Positions 16,136 through 26,153 of a stretch of 64,000 nt of DNA are shown piece by piece. The notes under the pieces were generated by a model. The model worked only from the letters and a program-made list of their open reading frames with translations, made no database searches and had not been told where the DNA came from. This DNA comes from Cytophagales bacterium. GTDB lineage: Bacteria; Bacteroidota; Bacteroidia; Cytophagales; Cyclobacteriaceae. Every line of letters starts with the position of its first letter. The stretch's first letter is position 1. The translations under genes and the position numbers were made by a program. The DNA is taken from contig JAFLBR010000002.1 in assembly GCA_017303795.1 (NCBI GenBank), positions 372,001-436,000 of the forward strand, written 5' to 3'.

Positions 16136-18112
16136 GTGCGATTTTTTATTCTTCTTTTATTGATTTTAACCGCTGGCGGAGTAATCGCTCAGGAAACTCC
16201 GCTTCCTAAAAAGCGCATTGTTCAGGATTCAAATCCTAACACCACTACACAAACCAAAACACCGGCCCAACCTTCGGGTAAAGGCTCGCAGATTGTGGAC
16301 GATTCAACCAAAAATGTGTATGGTCCCAAGACTACGTTATGGATTACTGAGAACGATGTCTATCAGAATAAAAATAATTATCAGCCGCTTGATACTACCA
16401 TTATTGACTACCATCGCTGGACGTTTGTTCAAAAGCTAAACAACTTCTATCAGGATTTAGGTAATGTGGGCACAGCATTAAATCCTATCTTTCCCCAAGC
16501 TCCGGTTGCTATTGGAGCAACGCCAGGTTACAGCACCTATTCACCTTACTTTGATTTGGCCGAGCCGCGCTACTTCGATTCTAAATCTCCTTACACCCGC
16601 ATTTTATTAGTGTGGGGTGGCGATGGTCGGGCACGCAGTCATATTGAGTTTACGCGCAACATTAATCCACGTTGGAATTTTGGTTTTAACTACCGACCAA
16701 CCTTAGTAGATAAACAAGTGCAACGCGTTGGTAAAGGCGACCGGCAAACGGTAAGTCATTATTACGATTTATATACTTCGTACAAATCTAAAAACGAACG
16801 GTACCAGTTGTTGGCTTCATACCGAAGAATGCGCCATCGTGTATTTGAGAACGGAGGTATTTTGCTAACATCACGTGATTCAACTTTTTCCGGATATTTT
16901 GAAGAGAATGCCGGGCCTTACCTGCTGGCAGCTCAATCTGAAGAGCTTCGGAATGTAATTCATGTATTCCATCAATATCAACTCGCATCGCCTTTTCAGT
17001 TATATCATAAAGCTGATTTCACACGGCAACGTAATCTGTTTGCCGATGTAAGGGCGAACGAAACCAATTATGATCAATATTTTACCTACACCAATCCAGA
17101 TAGTGATATCAACACAACCAATGTAAGTGATGGAACCAAGTTCAACACCGTGGTAAATGAGTTTGGATTTAAAGGTAAAGCTGCGTTCTTCTATTACAGT
17201 CTTTTTTATAAGTTACGGTTGTATAATACTTCCAATACATATTTAGATCATCTTGCACTTCCGTACGATAAGCGCGGAGTAGAGAATTATCTGGGTGGCC
17301 AGATTGCCTTTCGATTCGATTCGCTGAGCGAACTTGCAGGCCAGGCAGAATATTTATTGGATGGAAACTATCGCCTTACGGCACAATTACGCACACCGTG
17401 GTTGGATGCAACCGGGACAAGTGCTTTAGTTAAACCCGGTTTCTTACCACAAGCTTATCGCGGAAGCCACCACCAATGGATAAATAGTTTTAACGATCCG
17501 TTTACCAACCAGCTATCGGCTTTTCTTAAAGTGAAGTGGGGAAGATTGTTTGTGTCGCCAGGGGCAACCTACACTGCACTCAGTAATTACATCTATTACC
17601 GGGAAAATGATAGAACAAACGAACCTGCTGTTGTGGTGGCACAGTCGGGCGGTAATCAACAACTTTTTGTGCCCGAGTTGCGCATGAGTTTACGCTTCTT
17701 CCGGCATGTGTACCTGCGCCCACAGGTTTTATATACTTCGTTTCTGAATAACGATGGTAATGTGCTGCGCATCCCTAAATGGTTTGCCAATACACAACTG
17801 GCTTATGAGAATATGTTATTCAAAGGAAACCTGCAGGTGCAGATTGGTGTAGATGCACATTGGCGATCGGAGTATGCGGCATTAAATTACGATCCAGCCA
17901 TCCAACAATATTATATTCAGAATGCTACCACCGCTCGTGCGTTTCCATTAGTAGATGTGTTCTTTAATGGAAAGTTTAAGCGTGGGCGATTTTTTGTAAA
18001 ATACCATAACCTGCAACAAGCCATCACCCGCCTGGGTTATTTGCCTACGCCTAATTATCGCGGGCAAGGTAACATTCTTGATTTCGGTTTTGATTTAATC
18101 TTGTTTGATTAA
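16136..18112 (+). CDS. Putative outer-membrane porin (Porin_10 family)
   Basis: About 658 residues with an N-terminal signal peptide (RFFILLLLILTAGGVIAQ, cleavage after the AQ). The N-terminal block containing WITENDVYQN, DTTIIDYHRW and GNVGTALNPIFPQ is characteristic of the Bacteroidota 'putative porin' family; the rest is aromatic-rich alternating sequence typical of a large beta-barrel, ending in DLILFD. There is no ATG: GTG at 16136 is preferred, TTG at 16130 (two residues longer) is possible. A TATTTTTG element at 16125-16132 overlaps these codons and may be incidental. It is followed by miaE with a TAATG overlap. Confidence 0.85.
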   Translation: MRFFILLLLILTAGGVIAQETPLPKKRIVQDSNPNTTTQTKTPAQPSGKGSQIVDDSTKNVYGPKTTLWITENDVYQNKNNYQPLDTTIIDYHRWTFVQKLNNFYQDLGNVGTALNPIFPQAPVAIGATPGYSTYSPYFDLAEPRYFDSKSPYTRILLVWGGDGRARSHIEFTRNINPRWNFGFNYRPTLVDKQVQRVGKGDRQTVSHYYDLYTSYKSKNERYQLLASYRRMRHRVFENGGILLTSRDSTFSGYFEENAGPYLLAAQSEELRNVIHVFHQYQLASPFQLYHKADFTRQRNLFADVRANETNYDQYFTYTNPDSDINTTNVSDGTKFNTVVNEFGFKGKAAFFYYSLFYKLRLYNTSNTYLDHLALPYDKRGVENYLGGQIAFRFDSLSELAGQAEYLLDGNYRLTAQLRTPWLDATGTSALVKPGFLPQAYRGSHHQWINSFNDPFTNQLSAFLKVKWGRLFVSPGATYTALSNYIYYRENDRTNEPAVVVAQSGGNQQLFVPELRMSLRFFRHVYLRPQVLYTSFLNNDGNVLRIPKWFANTQLAYENMLFKGNLQVQIGVDAHWRSEYAALNYDPAIQQYYIQNATTARAFPLVDVFFNGKFKRGRFFVKYHNLQQAITRLGYLPTPNYRGQGNILDFGFDLILFD

Positions 18113-18705
18113 TGGAAAAGCATGTGTTAGGGTTGGAGTTGCCTACCGATCCACGTTGGGTAAACATCGCTGAAAAAAACATTGCCGACATCCTGATTGA
18201 TCATGCGTATTGCGAACAAAAGGCAGCTTCATCCTGTATCTCGTTGATTATAACTTATCCGGAAAAAGAAAAACTGGTGGAAGCATTAACACCGGTTGTA
18301 GCCGAAGAGTGGGCACACTTTGAACGGGTGCTGGAACAATTGAAAAAACGCGGGTTTACATTAGGCTTTCCTCGCAAAGATGAATATGTGGAGCAACTTC
18401 AGAAAGTTGTAAAGAAGGGTGGAGGCCGCGAGCAACAATTGGTAGAAAAACTTTTGCTGAATGCGTTGATTGAAGCCCGCAGTTGCGAACGTTTCCGGTT
18501 GTTGTGGAAAGAAATTGGTGATACTGAACTCAGCAATTTCTATTACGAACTCATGGTATCAGAAGCCGGACATTACAAAAACTTTCTGGCGCTGGCCAAA
18601 GAATACATGAATCCCGAAAAGGTTGAAAAACGCTGGCGCGAAATTCTGGAACAAGAAGCTGCGATCTTAAAAGGTATGGAAGTGAGAGGGGATAGGATGC
18701 ATTAA
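18112..18705 (+). CDS. miaE: tRNA 2-(methylthio-isopentenyl)adenosine hydroxylase
   Basis: MiaE is a ferritin-like di-iron monooxygenase that hydroxylates the isopentenyl group at tRNA position 37. The 197-residue protein has the di-iron ligands spread as expected: Glu35 (YCEQK), E66-W-A-H69, Glu121 (EARSCER) and E151-A-G-H154. The ATG overlaps the porin stop (TAATG), indicating translational coupling. Together with queA this gives two tRNA-modification genes in the window. MiaB would be needed for the methylthio substrate and is not visible here. Confidence 0.9.
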   Translation: MEKHVLGLELPTDPRWVNIAEKNIADILIDHAYCEQKAASSCISLIITYPEKEKLVEALTPVVAEEWAHFERVLEQLKKRGFTLGFPRKDEYVEQLQKVVKKGGGREQQLVEKLLLNALIEARSCERFRLLWKEIGDTELSNFYYELMVSEAGHYKNFLALAKEYMNPEKVEKRWREILEQEAAILKGMEVRGDRMH

Positions 18706-19103
18706 TTAATCCTTTCTGATTTAGCTTGGTTATAGATAACTATGCTGATTATTGTGAAGTAGCTTAAAGTTGCGCCTAGTAAATAAAAATTCCAGCTATA
18801 AAAAATTGTAATCAAGATTGAGCCAACTTCAATCAGGATAAGTGAGAATAGTTGAAGAGCAGTCACAATTATCACAACTAGTGAAAGGTACTTACGTGAG
18901 GCGACAAAAAAAGATATTACCGATGCTATTAAACTGATAATTCCAATTAAATAAATGGCAACATCGTCATCACTACCAGAGCTAAAGAGTTCGCGTGTAT
19001 ATTTTAATTCTCCTGCTTCAAAATACGTTAGCCCTTCGGATGCATGATTGAATAAAACACAGAAAATAGTTCCAAGAAGATAAAGCCATTTAATGTATCT
19101 CAT
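18702..19103 (-). CDS. Small multi-pass membrane protein, unknown
   Basis: 133 residues with about four hydrophobic segments (about 4-20, 47-67, 70-96 and 100-123) joined by a charged loop around residues 22-46 (EAGELKYTRELFSSGSDDD). I do not recognise the family. The ATG overlaps the stop of the large secreted propeller gene (TAATG), so it is translated from the same message. The DNA is AT-rich compared with neighbours. Its 3' end overlaps the convergent miaE end by 4 bp. Confidence 0.65.
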   Translation of the reverse strand: MRYIKWLYLLGTIFCVLFNHASEGLTYFEAGELKYTRELFSSGSDDDVAIYLIGIISLIASVISFFVASRKYLSLVVIIVTALQLFSLILIEVGSILITIFYSWNFYLLGATLSYFTIISIVIYNQAKSERIN

Positions 19104-22100
19104 TAATCAATAATTATCACCTTCACCACCTCTTTCTTAAAATCAGTCTGCACTTGTAATAAGTATTGTCCTGGTTTGTCGTTAATCAACAACTCATTTT
19201 CATAGCTGCCCGCAGTTTTTTGTCCGAATGATTTTTGAGTTACAACACGGCCACTCAAATCATACACTACTACGTTTACATCAGTAGTTGCCGTAACCGT
19301 ATAGCTTACCGTTACTTTACCGGTTGTAGGGTTCGGGTAAACCGAAACATTCGTTTTAGCCGTAGTGGGTTCGGTAGCGGTAGGCGCTTGCTGAATATAA
19401 GGATCATCCACAGCCCAGCCCCAACCATTTATAGTGGCATTGGCCGATAGTCTAAAGCGGAACAGTACCGTATCGCCAGCATCTAAAGTATTATTCAGAT
19501 TAATGTTATGATCGGTTAACATACTTCTGTTGCCCACCTGTGCAGCATTGAACGCAGCCAGCCAATCGTTATTGGTGGAAGCATTGTAGCCATCTGCAAT
19601 CGGAGTCCAGTTAATACCATCTTTAGTGGATTCAACCACTACAAAATCTTTAAACGCAGGTTGACCAAAAACAGAACCTGTTTCACCTGGCTCAACCAAA
19701 GCGGCATCGCGATAATAAAAGAAAGGATGTTCGTTTGAAACAATTATAGGTTGAAGTAACACCGCAGTGTGTTGCGTGCTATTTAGGTAATTATGGAAGC
19801 TTTGCAAACTTGTGTTACCGGTACCAAATGCTTGTACCGAAAATGAATTCATCTTTAGATCGCCACCATTCTGAAAATAATTGAAGTACTGTTGTCGGAT
19901 TGCATTCAATTGTAAATTCTCGCCTGATACCGGAGCAGAATGAAACGGAGCTCCGTTTTTAAAACTGATTAGCTTAGCTTCAACTACACCTTTCGCAACA
20001 CCACTTATGCGTACGGTAAAGTTACCCGAGCCAATATCTTCCAATGTACCCACATACGTATTTTGAATAAACACGCGGGTAGAGTCGAATGCTATTGGCA
20101 ATGTAATGCCCAGGGCAAGTTGCGATTTGGGTGAAGTACCAACCGCATAAACAACCGGATTGTTGAGTATCAGTTGCGAAGTTTCTATCTCAGCCGTCCA
20201 GATGCCGCGGCCGTGTGTAGCGATTACCACCTGATTATCTACACCTTTCATATCCCATACCGATACATTCGGAAAATCATCCAGCAAAGCCCAGGTAGCA
20301 CCATTGTCTTGCGATTCTACAATTCCAATTTCAGTTCCCGCCCAGATAATATCTGGATTGTCGGGCCGAACATACACACAATACACGGCTACGTCTGGGA
20401 AACCGGTTGAACTTGAATTAGCCAATCCAAATCCAGAAATGTCTTGCCACGATTGGCCCAGGTTTGTGGTGCGTAAAATTTTGGGTCTACCGGCAAATGA
20501 GAAAATAGCAAATGCCGTATTGGGTTGTGTTGGGTGCGAAGCCAGTTTAGTAATTCCACCAAGAGTGCGCTCAGTATAATTGTTTGCAGCGGTAAATGTC
20601 TGGCCACCATTGATACTTACATGTAAGCTTAGAGGGTTAGTGGGGTTATTGCTTACTGCATTACCCGCCCAAACTATGTTTGCATTGGCTTTTGAGACTT
20701 CAATATCCATTAAATTAGAAGAACCTCCCCACTTTTCGGAAATTGCTGTTAACGTCCAGGTGCTTCCAAAGTCGTTGGAACGAAATACACCTGCTGATGA
20801 AAGTGTGTACAATACCTCAGGAACATCGTTTGAGGTAGCCAACTTGGAAACAAATGGATGCGAACCCGATAAACCACTTGTGGCATTCGTCCAGGTTAGT
20901 CCGCCATTTACTGATTTGCGAAAGTTGTTTCCTTGCGAACCACCAATCAATTTGAGTGGATCAAGTTTGTGCCACACTACTTCAAAGCCATCGCCACCAA
21001 TACTAAACTGGTAGTTGGTAGTTTTGGAAGCTTGTTGGCCGGATGGCGATCGCCACGTGCCATTGTCTTGCATGCCACCAAAGTATTCATCGGCACCTGG
21101 TTTTTTATCGGCACCATAAAACTGACTGGTGTTGTAGGTTAATCCCACCATAGCCCAATCGCCATTGTTAATTCCAGGCGTAGCTGAAGTATTGGAAATG
21201 AATAAACCACCATCGCTTGCATTTAGAATTTTGTAGGTGGAGGCCGACATTACAATCGGAACAAGGTTGTGATGATCGGGGTGAACATCGGCACCAAATG
21301 TGGTAAAGCGATTTTTGCCATCATACGAATTATAAGCATCGGCTACCGTAATAGTTGTAGCGTTTTGCTTGGGTACTGATGTAAAGTTGATTACCAACTT
21401 GGAAGTTCCTACACTGCCAGGCCAGGTGCTACCTGCTGCCAGTGTAGGCCAGAAGAAATACATCTGTTGAAAAATATGCCCGCCATTAACGGCAATATTT
21501 GCTGAAGGTGTCGTGGCGTTGTAATTCACATTGCTAATGTAAATGTATTCGCGACTTTGTTCAGTGGCAGTACCAGTTGTATTGTTGAGCAACAAATTAA
21601 ATTCACCATTCCGGTCCTGATCGCGAAATGAAACCATCAATTGCCGGTTATTGGTAATATCCCAAACCTCAAAAGGAACGGTTACATAATCAGCATAACT
21701 GTAATTAGCATCAGGCACACCTGATGTGGCTCCAACAGGAACCATAAACCGATGGGCCATCTGGCTACGGCCAGGCCCAAACCTTACTTCAACAGAAGCA
21801 TTGGCTGCTGATCCGGTCTCTAATCTTCCTGCCGCGAATGCGGCACCAAAATTTACCAGCGAAAGAAAGGATGTGTTCTGTTCTTCCAGGTTATAACTAT
21901 TAACTGAAGTCGAGCCGCTGGTAAGTGTAGTGCGAAATACACTTACACCTCCATAATAAACTACATCGGCATTGAAGGGATCGCACATTACCGTGTTATC
22001 ATACCAACCTTGCCCTCCTAAAAAATCCAGACTGGCATTATTGAAGGTTGTGTTAACTAACGACCAGTTCGCTCCGGCATTGTTCGAAACATAAAGATCC

Positions 22101-23050
22101 GACTCGCTGCCATTTAATGTTCCTTCTGCAGATGCAAAAATCCGATTTACATTCACAGGTGAAACCGCAATTTCAATTCGGCCTGTTGGATTCATGCCGG
22201 TGTTAGATAAAGTCCATGTTACACCCGCATCAACAGATTTGTAAACACCCACACCATAACGCGCAGCATATTGAATATTAAAGTTACCCGGTGTTGCCCG
22301 TAAGTCTTCAATATAACTGAAGGCCGAATGTTGTGTCCAGCTTGTACCACCATCGTTCGATTTATAAATACCGGTTGTAGTTGCTACCACCAACACGTTC
22401 GCATTTGTTGGACTTACCGCGATGCGATTAATATCAGATAAAGATTCAGTGCCAGTTAAATGTTGCCACGTTTGCCCACGATCAGTTGATTTAAACATTC
22501 CATTTCCACGAATGCCAGGCAGACCGCCAAAGCTTTCGCCAGTGCCCATGTAGATAATATTATGATTCGATTCGGCCATAGCCAATGTGGTGGTAGCCAA
22601 ATTTGGAAGATCGGGTGTAAGCAATGTCCACGCTTGTCCGCCATTGGTTGTTTTCCAAACACCACCACCGGCTGAGCCTGCATACCAGGTGTTTTTGTTG
22701 GCATCATCGGGGTCAACAATTATTCCGCGTGTGCGGCCCGGCACGTTTGCTGGCCCGCGCTCTTTCCACTCCAGTACTCCGTTCGATTGTGTTTTGGCAT
22801 TACTGCGCTTTCGTGCGGCAAATGATTTCGCTTGTGAGAGCTCGCGTAAGATAAAACCAGATTTATATTCCGGAGCAGTGGCATCTTCAGGGGTACGAAT
22901 GGCTTTATGAAATTCTATAAACTGACCGGGGCCATCTTGTTCTTCTTCATGAACTTCATTTGTAGCTATTTTCTTTGTGGAGGAAAAGTTAACAGCAAAC
23001 AAGATGATGCCGCAATACGCAAAAACAATCAACAGTAAATAACGATTCAT
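19103..23050 (-). CDS. Large secreted BNR/sortilin-like beta-propeller protein with T9SS type A sorting domain
   Basis: 1315 residues. N-terminal signal or anchor (MNRYLLLIVFAYCGIILF). Residues about 90-340 and 640-970 carry repeated Asp-box motifs (SxDxGxxW): TNGGQAW, STDRGQTW, SNDGGTSW, SVDAGVTW, SVNGGLTW, SNDFGSTW, SINGGQTF. Such VPS10/sialidase-type propellers bind or cleave glycans or proteins; no catalytic residues can be assigned here. The last 80 residues (SVYPNPTTGKVTVSY through VKVIIID) are a type A T9SS C-terminal domain that directs export and surface attachment. It is preceded by 40 bp and a lipoprotein gene in the same direction. Confidence 0.88.
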   Translation of the reverse strand: MNRYLLLIVFAYCGIILFAVNFSSTKKIATNEVHEEEQDGPGQFIEFHKAIRTPEDATAPEYKSGFILRELSQAKSFAARKRSNAKTQSNGVLEWKERGPANVPGRTRGIIVDPDDANKNTWYAGSAGGGVWKTTNGGQAWTLLTPDLPNLATTTLAMAESNHNIIYMGTGESFGGLPGIRGNGMFKSTDRGQTWQHLTGTESLSDINRIAVSPTNANVLVVATTTGIYKSNDGGTSWTQHSAFSYIEDLRATPGNFNIQYAARYGVGVYKSVDAGVTWTLSNTGMNPTGRIEIAVSPVNVNRIFASAEGTLNGSESDLYVSNNAGANWSLVNTTFNNASLDFLGGQGWYDNTVMCDPFNADVVYYGGVSVFRTTLTSGSTSVNSYNLEEQNTSFLSLVNFGAAFAAGRLETGSAANASVEVRFGPGRSQMAHRFMVPVGATSGVPDANYSYADYVTVPFEVWDITNNRQLMVSFRDQDRNGEFNLLLNNTTGTATEQSREYIYISNVNYNATTPSANIAVNGGHIFQQMYFFWPTLAAGSTWPGSVGTSKLVINFTSVPKQNATTITVADAYNSYDGKNRFTTFGADVHPDHHNLVPIVMSASTYKILNASDGGLFISNTSATPGINNGDWAMVGLTYNTSQFYGADKKPGADEYFGGMQDNGTWRSPSGQQASKTTNYQFSIGGDGFEVVWHKLDPLKLIGGSQGNNFRKSVNGGLTWTNATSGLSGSHPFVSKLATSNDVPEVLYTLSSAGVFRSNDFGSTWTLTAISEKWGGSSNLMDIEVSKANANIVWAGNAVSNNPTNPLSLHVSINGGQTFTAANNYTERTLGGITKLASHPTQPNTAFAIFSFAGRPKILRTTNLGQSWQDISGFGLANSSSTGFPDVAVYCVYVRPDNPDIIWAGTEIGIVESQDNGATWALLDDFPNVSVWDMKGVDNQVVIATHGRGIWTAEIETSQLILNNPVVYAVGTSPKSQLALGITLPIAFDSTRVFIQNTYVGTLEDIGSGNFTVRISGVAKGVVEAKLISFKNGAPFHSAPVSGENLQLNAIRQQYFNYFQNGGDLKMNSFSVQAFGTGNTSLQSFHNYLNSTQHTAVLLQPIIVSNEHPFFYYRDAALVEPGETGSVFGQPAFKDFVVVESTKDGINWTPIADGYNASTNNDWLAAFNAAQVGNRSMLTDHNINLNNTLDAGDTVLFRFRLSANATINGWGWAVDDPYIQQAPTATEPTTAKTNVSVYPNPTTGKVTVSYTVTATTDVNVVVYDLSGRVVTQKSFGQKTAGSYENELLINDKPGQYLLQVQTDFKKEVVKVIIID

Positions 23051-23092
23051 TTACAAAGGAATTTGAGTTTCAAGATAGGTTAAATCTGCCGA

Positions 23093-23461
23093 TTAATGCG
23101 CCTGCGGAGTAGCAGGAATAGTCCATGTTTTTATGTTGTTCACCTCGTTTTGTTTAACAATACCGGGCAAATCTTCATATTCTATGGTACGATCATCGCG
23201 CCACTTTACATAACCCGGCCTAAAGCTTTTTTCGAATACTGCTTTACCGGTACTCTTTTCAATAACCAAAAACTTAATGGGTTGATTGGGGTAAGCTGCT
23301 GCTGGCTGCACAAATAAGAGATGCGATTCACTTTGATTGGAATATTGTTCAAGACCTTTGCCTAATACAACTTCTGCCAACTGTAATGGATCGGTTGTAG
23401 TTTGTGGTTGGGTAGGTTTGCAACCTATCATGATCAAGATGAGAAAGAGAGAGCGGCTCAC
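23093..23461 (-). CDS. Small lipoprotein, unknown
   Basis: 122 residues with a lipoprotein signal (MSRSLFLILIMIGC, Cys14) followed by a Thr/Gln-rich linker (KPTQPQTTTDP). The rest is a compact, mostly beta-like domain ending EVNNIKTWTIPATPQAH. I do not recognise the family. The start overlaps the stop of the preceding 423-residue gene by 4 bp, so the two are coupled and probably act together in the periplasm. Confidence 0.7.
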   Translation of the reverse strand: MSRSLFLILIMIGCKPTQPQTTTDPLQLAEVVLGKGLEQYSNQSESHLLFVQPAAAYPNQPIKFLVIEKSTGKAVFEKSFRPGYVKWRDDRTIEYEDLPGIVKQNEVNNIKTWTIPATPQAH

Positions 23462-24729
23462 GTTTTTTGTTTTTTCTTTTTGGCTGCCGGAAACAATATG
23501 TTGTTAAGAATTAACCGATACCCGGCCGAGTTAGGATGCAGATTCAAATCAGTGGGTTCTTCGCCTACGGTATGTTGGTAATCTTCCGGGTCGTGCCCGC
23601 CATAAAATGTCCAGAATCCTTTTCCAAAAACACCATGCAGGTATTTGGTTTCTTTTATCTCTGTGTTTTCACCCATTACCACCACATCGGATTTAACCAA
23701 TCGTTTTTTGAAGCCGGTTGTTTGCCCATAAAAACCTTTTATTACGCGGGTGTGATTTTGTGTGAGCATAGTGGGAATTGGATCCCACTTGGCCGAGAAT
23801 TGAAAGATGGTAAAGTAATCGTTGTCTTGGCGCAAACCTCTATCAGGAAAATTATTGTCGATGTCTGAAAATTCATATTGATACGGATCGCGCACTAATC
23901 TGAAATCCTGAAAAGCAAATGTGTTTTCGAAGTTGAGTTTTTCCTGTGCCTGCGGATCGGCCGCATCACCATCGTACATGCGCTCGCAAATGTCCACGCC
24001 TTCGGCAGCCAAAGCAATATCGTAGGTATCGGTGGCCGAGCACATGGCAAACAAAAATCCACCACCCGATACAAACTCTTTAATTCGTTTTGTTGCCGCC
24101 AGTTTAAGTTGCGATACTTTATGAAACCCAAACCGACTTGCTGTTTCTTCGGCTTCTTTTTGTTGTTCGATATACCACGGGTAATTGGCATAGTTGCTGT
24201 AAAACTTTCCATACTGACCGGTAAAATCTTCGTGGTGTAAATGCAGCCAATCGTACTTGGGTAGCAAGTCGTTCAATACTTCATCATCAAAAATTACATC
24301 GTATGGAATTTCGGCATAGCTAAGAACCAGCGTAACGGCATCGTCCCACGGTTGTTTGGTTTTGGGCGAGTACACCGCAATGCGCGGGTACTTTTCCAGT
24401 TTCATAATATCGTAGTTGAGGGCCGGGCTGGCTATTTCGGTTACAATAGCATTTACTTTTGCGTCCGAAATAATTTCGAAACTTACCCCGCGCACCACCA
24501 ATTCGTTCTGAATTTTAGGGTGGTATTTGCACATAAAACTACCCCCGCGGTAGTTGAGGAGCCACTCTACTTCCAATTCGTTTTTCAGAATCCAATAAGC
24601 TATTCCGTAGGCTTTCAGATGGTTAGTCTGCTTTTCATCCATCGGTATAAAGATGGAATTGGCCGCTGCCCGCCACGAAAACGTAACCATCAAGAACAAA
24701 AACACGATTCTCCCCGTTAAACCACTCAT
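23458..24729 (-). CDS. Conserved secreted protein with amidotransferase-like fold (sometimes labelled asparagine synthetase B)
   Basis: 423 residues with an N-terminal signal peptide (about 8-24). The segments YPRIAVYSPKTKQPWDDAV (113-131 region), DWLHLHHEDFTG, VSGGGFLFAMCSATD and the C-terminal GFWTFYGGHDPEDYQH look like a class I glutamine-amidotransferase/ThuA-type Rossmann fold, with a Cys after the GGG turn. Proteins like this are often named asparagine synthetase B in Cytophagales, but neither the N-terminal Cys2 nor the ATP pyrophosphatase motif SGGxDS is present, so that name should not be trusted. Secretion argues for an envelope role. Coupled to the downstream lipoprotein gene. Confidence 0.65.
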   Translation of the reverse strand: MSGLTGRIVFLFLMVTFSWRAAANSIFIPMDEKQTNHLKAYGIAYWILKNELEVEWLLNYRGGSFMCKYHPKIQNELVVRGVSFEIISDAKVNAIVTEIASPALNYDIMKLEKYPRIAVYSPKTKQPWDDAVTLVLSYAEIPYDVIFDDEVLNDLLPKYDWLHLHHEDFTGQYGKFYSNYANYPWYIEQQKEAEETASRFGFHKVSQLKLAATKRIKEFVSGGGFLFAMCSATDTYDIALAAEGVDICERMYDGDAADPQAQEKLNFENTFAFQDFRLVRDPYQYEFSDIDNNFPDRGLRQDNDYFTIFQFSAKWDPIPTMLTQNHTRVIKGFYGQTTGFKKRLVKSDVVVMGENTEIKETKYLHGVFGKGFWTFYGGHDPEDYQHTVGEEPTDLNLHPNSAGYRLILNNILFPAAKKKKQKT

Positions 24730-24858
24730 TTCTTGCTCAGTTTTGTAACAATTATCACTTTATTGAGGTCTTACCATTTTATCGATTAAAGATATAATTT
24801 TGAAAACGAAATACCTTAAAAGCGGTTTCTGTCTCACACCTAAAAATACTTATACCAC

Positions 24859-26094
24859 ATGAATTTAGTTGAAAACATGAAAGAAGGCCTTCGTTCGGTA
24901 AAGGCCAACATGTTGCGCTCAGTACTCACGGCCCTTATTGTGGCAATTGGTATTACCTCGTTGGTGGGCATTCTGACGGCCATTGATGGGATTGAGTATT
25001 CTGTTAACGAAAGCCTATCATCTTTAGGTGTTAACACTTTCGATATGTATTCGAAATGGAACCGCGGTACTAATCAGGATGGGGTGCGTGAAAAAACGTA
25101 CGAACGCCTCAACTTACACGAAGCCCAAAAATTTATTTCAGAATATCCAGTACAGGCTTCTATTTGTTTGCAAGCACGCCTTACCAACCTGGCCGAAGTG
25201 AAGCATGGTTCGGTAAAAACAAATCCAAACGTAGATATACGCGGTGTTAACGATGAGTACGTGGCCATTAAAGGACTCAACATTCTGGAGGGTCGCAACT
25301 TTTCAAAGTTTGAAATTCAGAATGGTAGTAAAGTGGCTATTCTTGGTTATAAACTCGCCAAAGCATTGTATGGCGATAACCCACGGCCTTTAAATACCGA
25401 AATCTCTTTTAAAGGCACACAGTTTAAAGTGATAGGTTTATTAAAAGAGAAGGGCGACTTCTCTGATAATAATTATGATAACATGGTTATCATTCCAATT
25501 CTGGTTGCTAACCAGATGGCCGCGGGCCAGCCTTTATATTACCGCATAACGGTTGGTATTACTGATATGAACCAGGTTGATTATGCCATGGGTGAAGCTA
25601 CGGGTTTAATGCGCAAGATCAGACACGATCGGGTAGGAGATCCGAATTCATTTGAGATTGAAAAGAGTGAGTCGCTTGCTGAAGAAATGGAAAGTATTAC
25701 CAGCGGTTTACGCTGGGGCGGATTTGGTGTAGGCTTTATTACTTTGTTGGGTGCTTCTATTGCGCTTATGAATATCATGCTGGTATCGGTTACAGAACGT
25801 ACCCGTGAAGTAGGTGTGCGCAAAGCATTGGGGGCAACTCCGCTACGCATTCGCCAGCAGTTTGTAATTGAAGCAATAGTGGTGTGTTTGTTAGGGGGTA
25901 TTGGTGGCGTGTTGCTTGGAATTTTAATTGGTAATGTAATATCCGGGTTTATGGGTATTACCAAGTTTGTGTTACCATGGTTCTGGATGTTGATCGGTAT
26001 GATTATTTGCGTGGTGGTAGGATTGTTATCCGGTTATTATCCGGCACATAAAGCATCAAAGCTAGATCCGATTGAATCGTTGAGGTTTGAGTAA
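24859..26094 (+). CDS. ABC transporter permease, MacB/FtsX type
   Basis: 411 residues in the four-helix MacB layout: helix 1 near 18-42 (LRSVLTALIVAIGITSLVGIL), a large periplasmic MacB_PCD domain (about 45-280), then three C-terminal helices near 285-310, 335-360 and 372-395. The EVGVRKALGATPLRIRQQF signature of FtsX/MacB permeases is present. No ATPase gene adjoins it, so it presumably uses an ATPase encoded elsewhere. Substrates of the family are lipoproteins, peptides or drugs. A strong terminator follows. The 130-bp upstream region has a TAATTTTG at 24795-24802 that could be a promoter element. Confidence 0.87.
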   Translation: MNLVENMKEGLRSVKANMLRSVLTALIVAIGITSLVGILTAIDGIEYSVNESLSSLGVNTFDMYSKWNRGTNQDGVREKTYERLNLHEAQKFISEYPVQASICLQARLTNLAEVKHGSVKTNPNVDIRGVNDEYVAIKGLNILEGRNFSKFEIQNGSKVAILGYKLAKALYGDNPRPLNTEISFKGTQFKVIGLLKEKGDFSDNNYDNMVIIPILVANQMAAGQPLYYRITVGITDMNQVDYAMGEATGLMRKIRHDRVGDPNSFEIEKSESLAEEMESITSGLRWGGFGVGFITLLGASIALMNIMLVSVTERTREVGVRKALGATPLRIRQQFVIEAIVVCLLGGIGGVLLGILIGNVISGFMGITKFVLPWFWMLIGMIICVVVGLLSGYYPAHKASKLDPIESLRFE

Positions 26095-26121
26095 GGGTTA
26101 ATATGAAATCATTTTAAGACT

Positions 26122-26147
26122 AAAGCCGGTAGAAGCCGGCTTTTTTT
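26122..26147 (+). terminator. Rho-independent terminator after the MacB-type permease
   Basis: AAAGCCGG-TAGAAG-CCGGCTTT, an 8-bp perfect stem with 6-nt loop running into TTTTTTT. It sits 27 bp after the stop of the permease gene. Confidence 0.85.
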
Positions 26148-26153
26148 GTAGCC

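Noticed and set aside
18702-19103. Insert with duplicated gene ends, as at the other small-gene loci
   Set aside because: No copy of the miaE or propeller gene end is found around it, and its start overlaps the upstream stop, so it belongs to that operon.
23458-24729. Asparagine synthetase B
   Set aside because: No N-terminal catalytic Cys2, no SGGxDS ATP-pyrophosphatase motif, and a signal peptide is present. The common database label does not fit the visible sequence.
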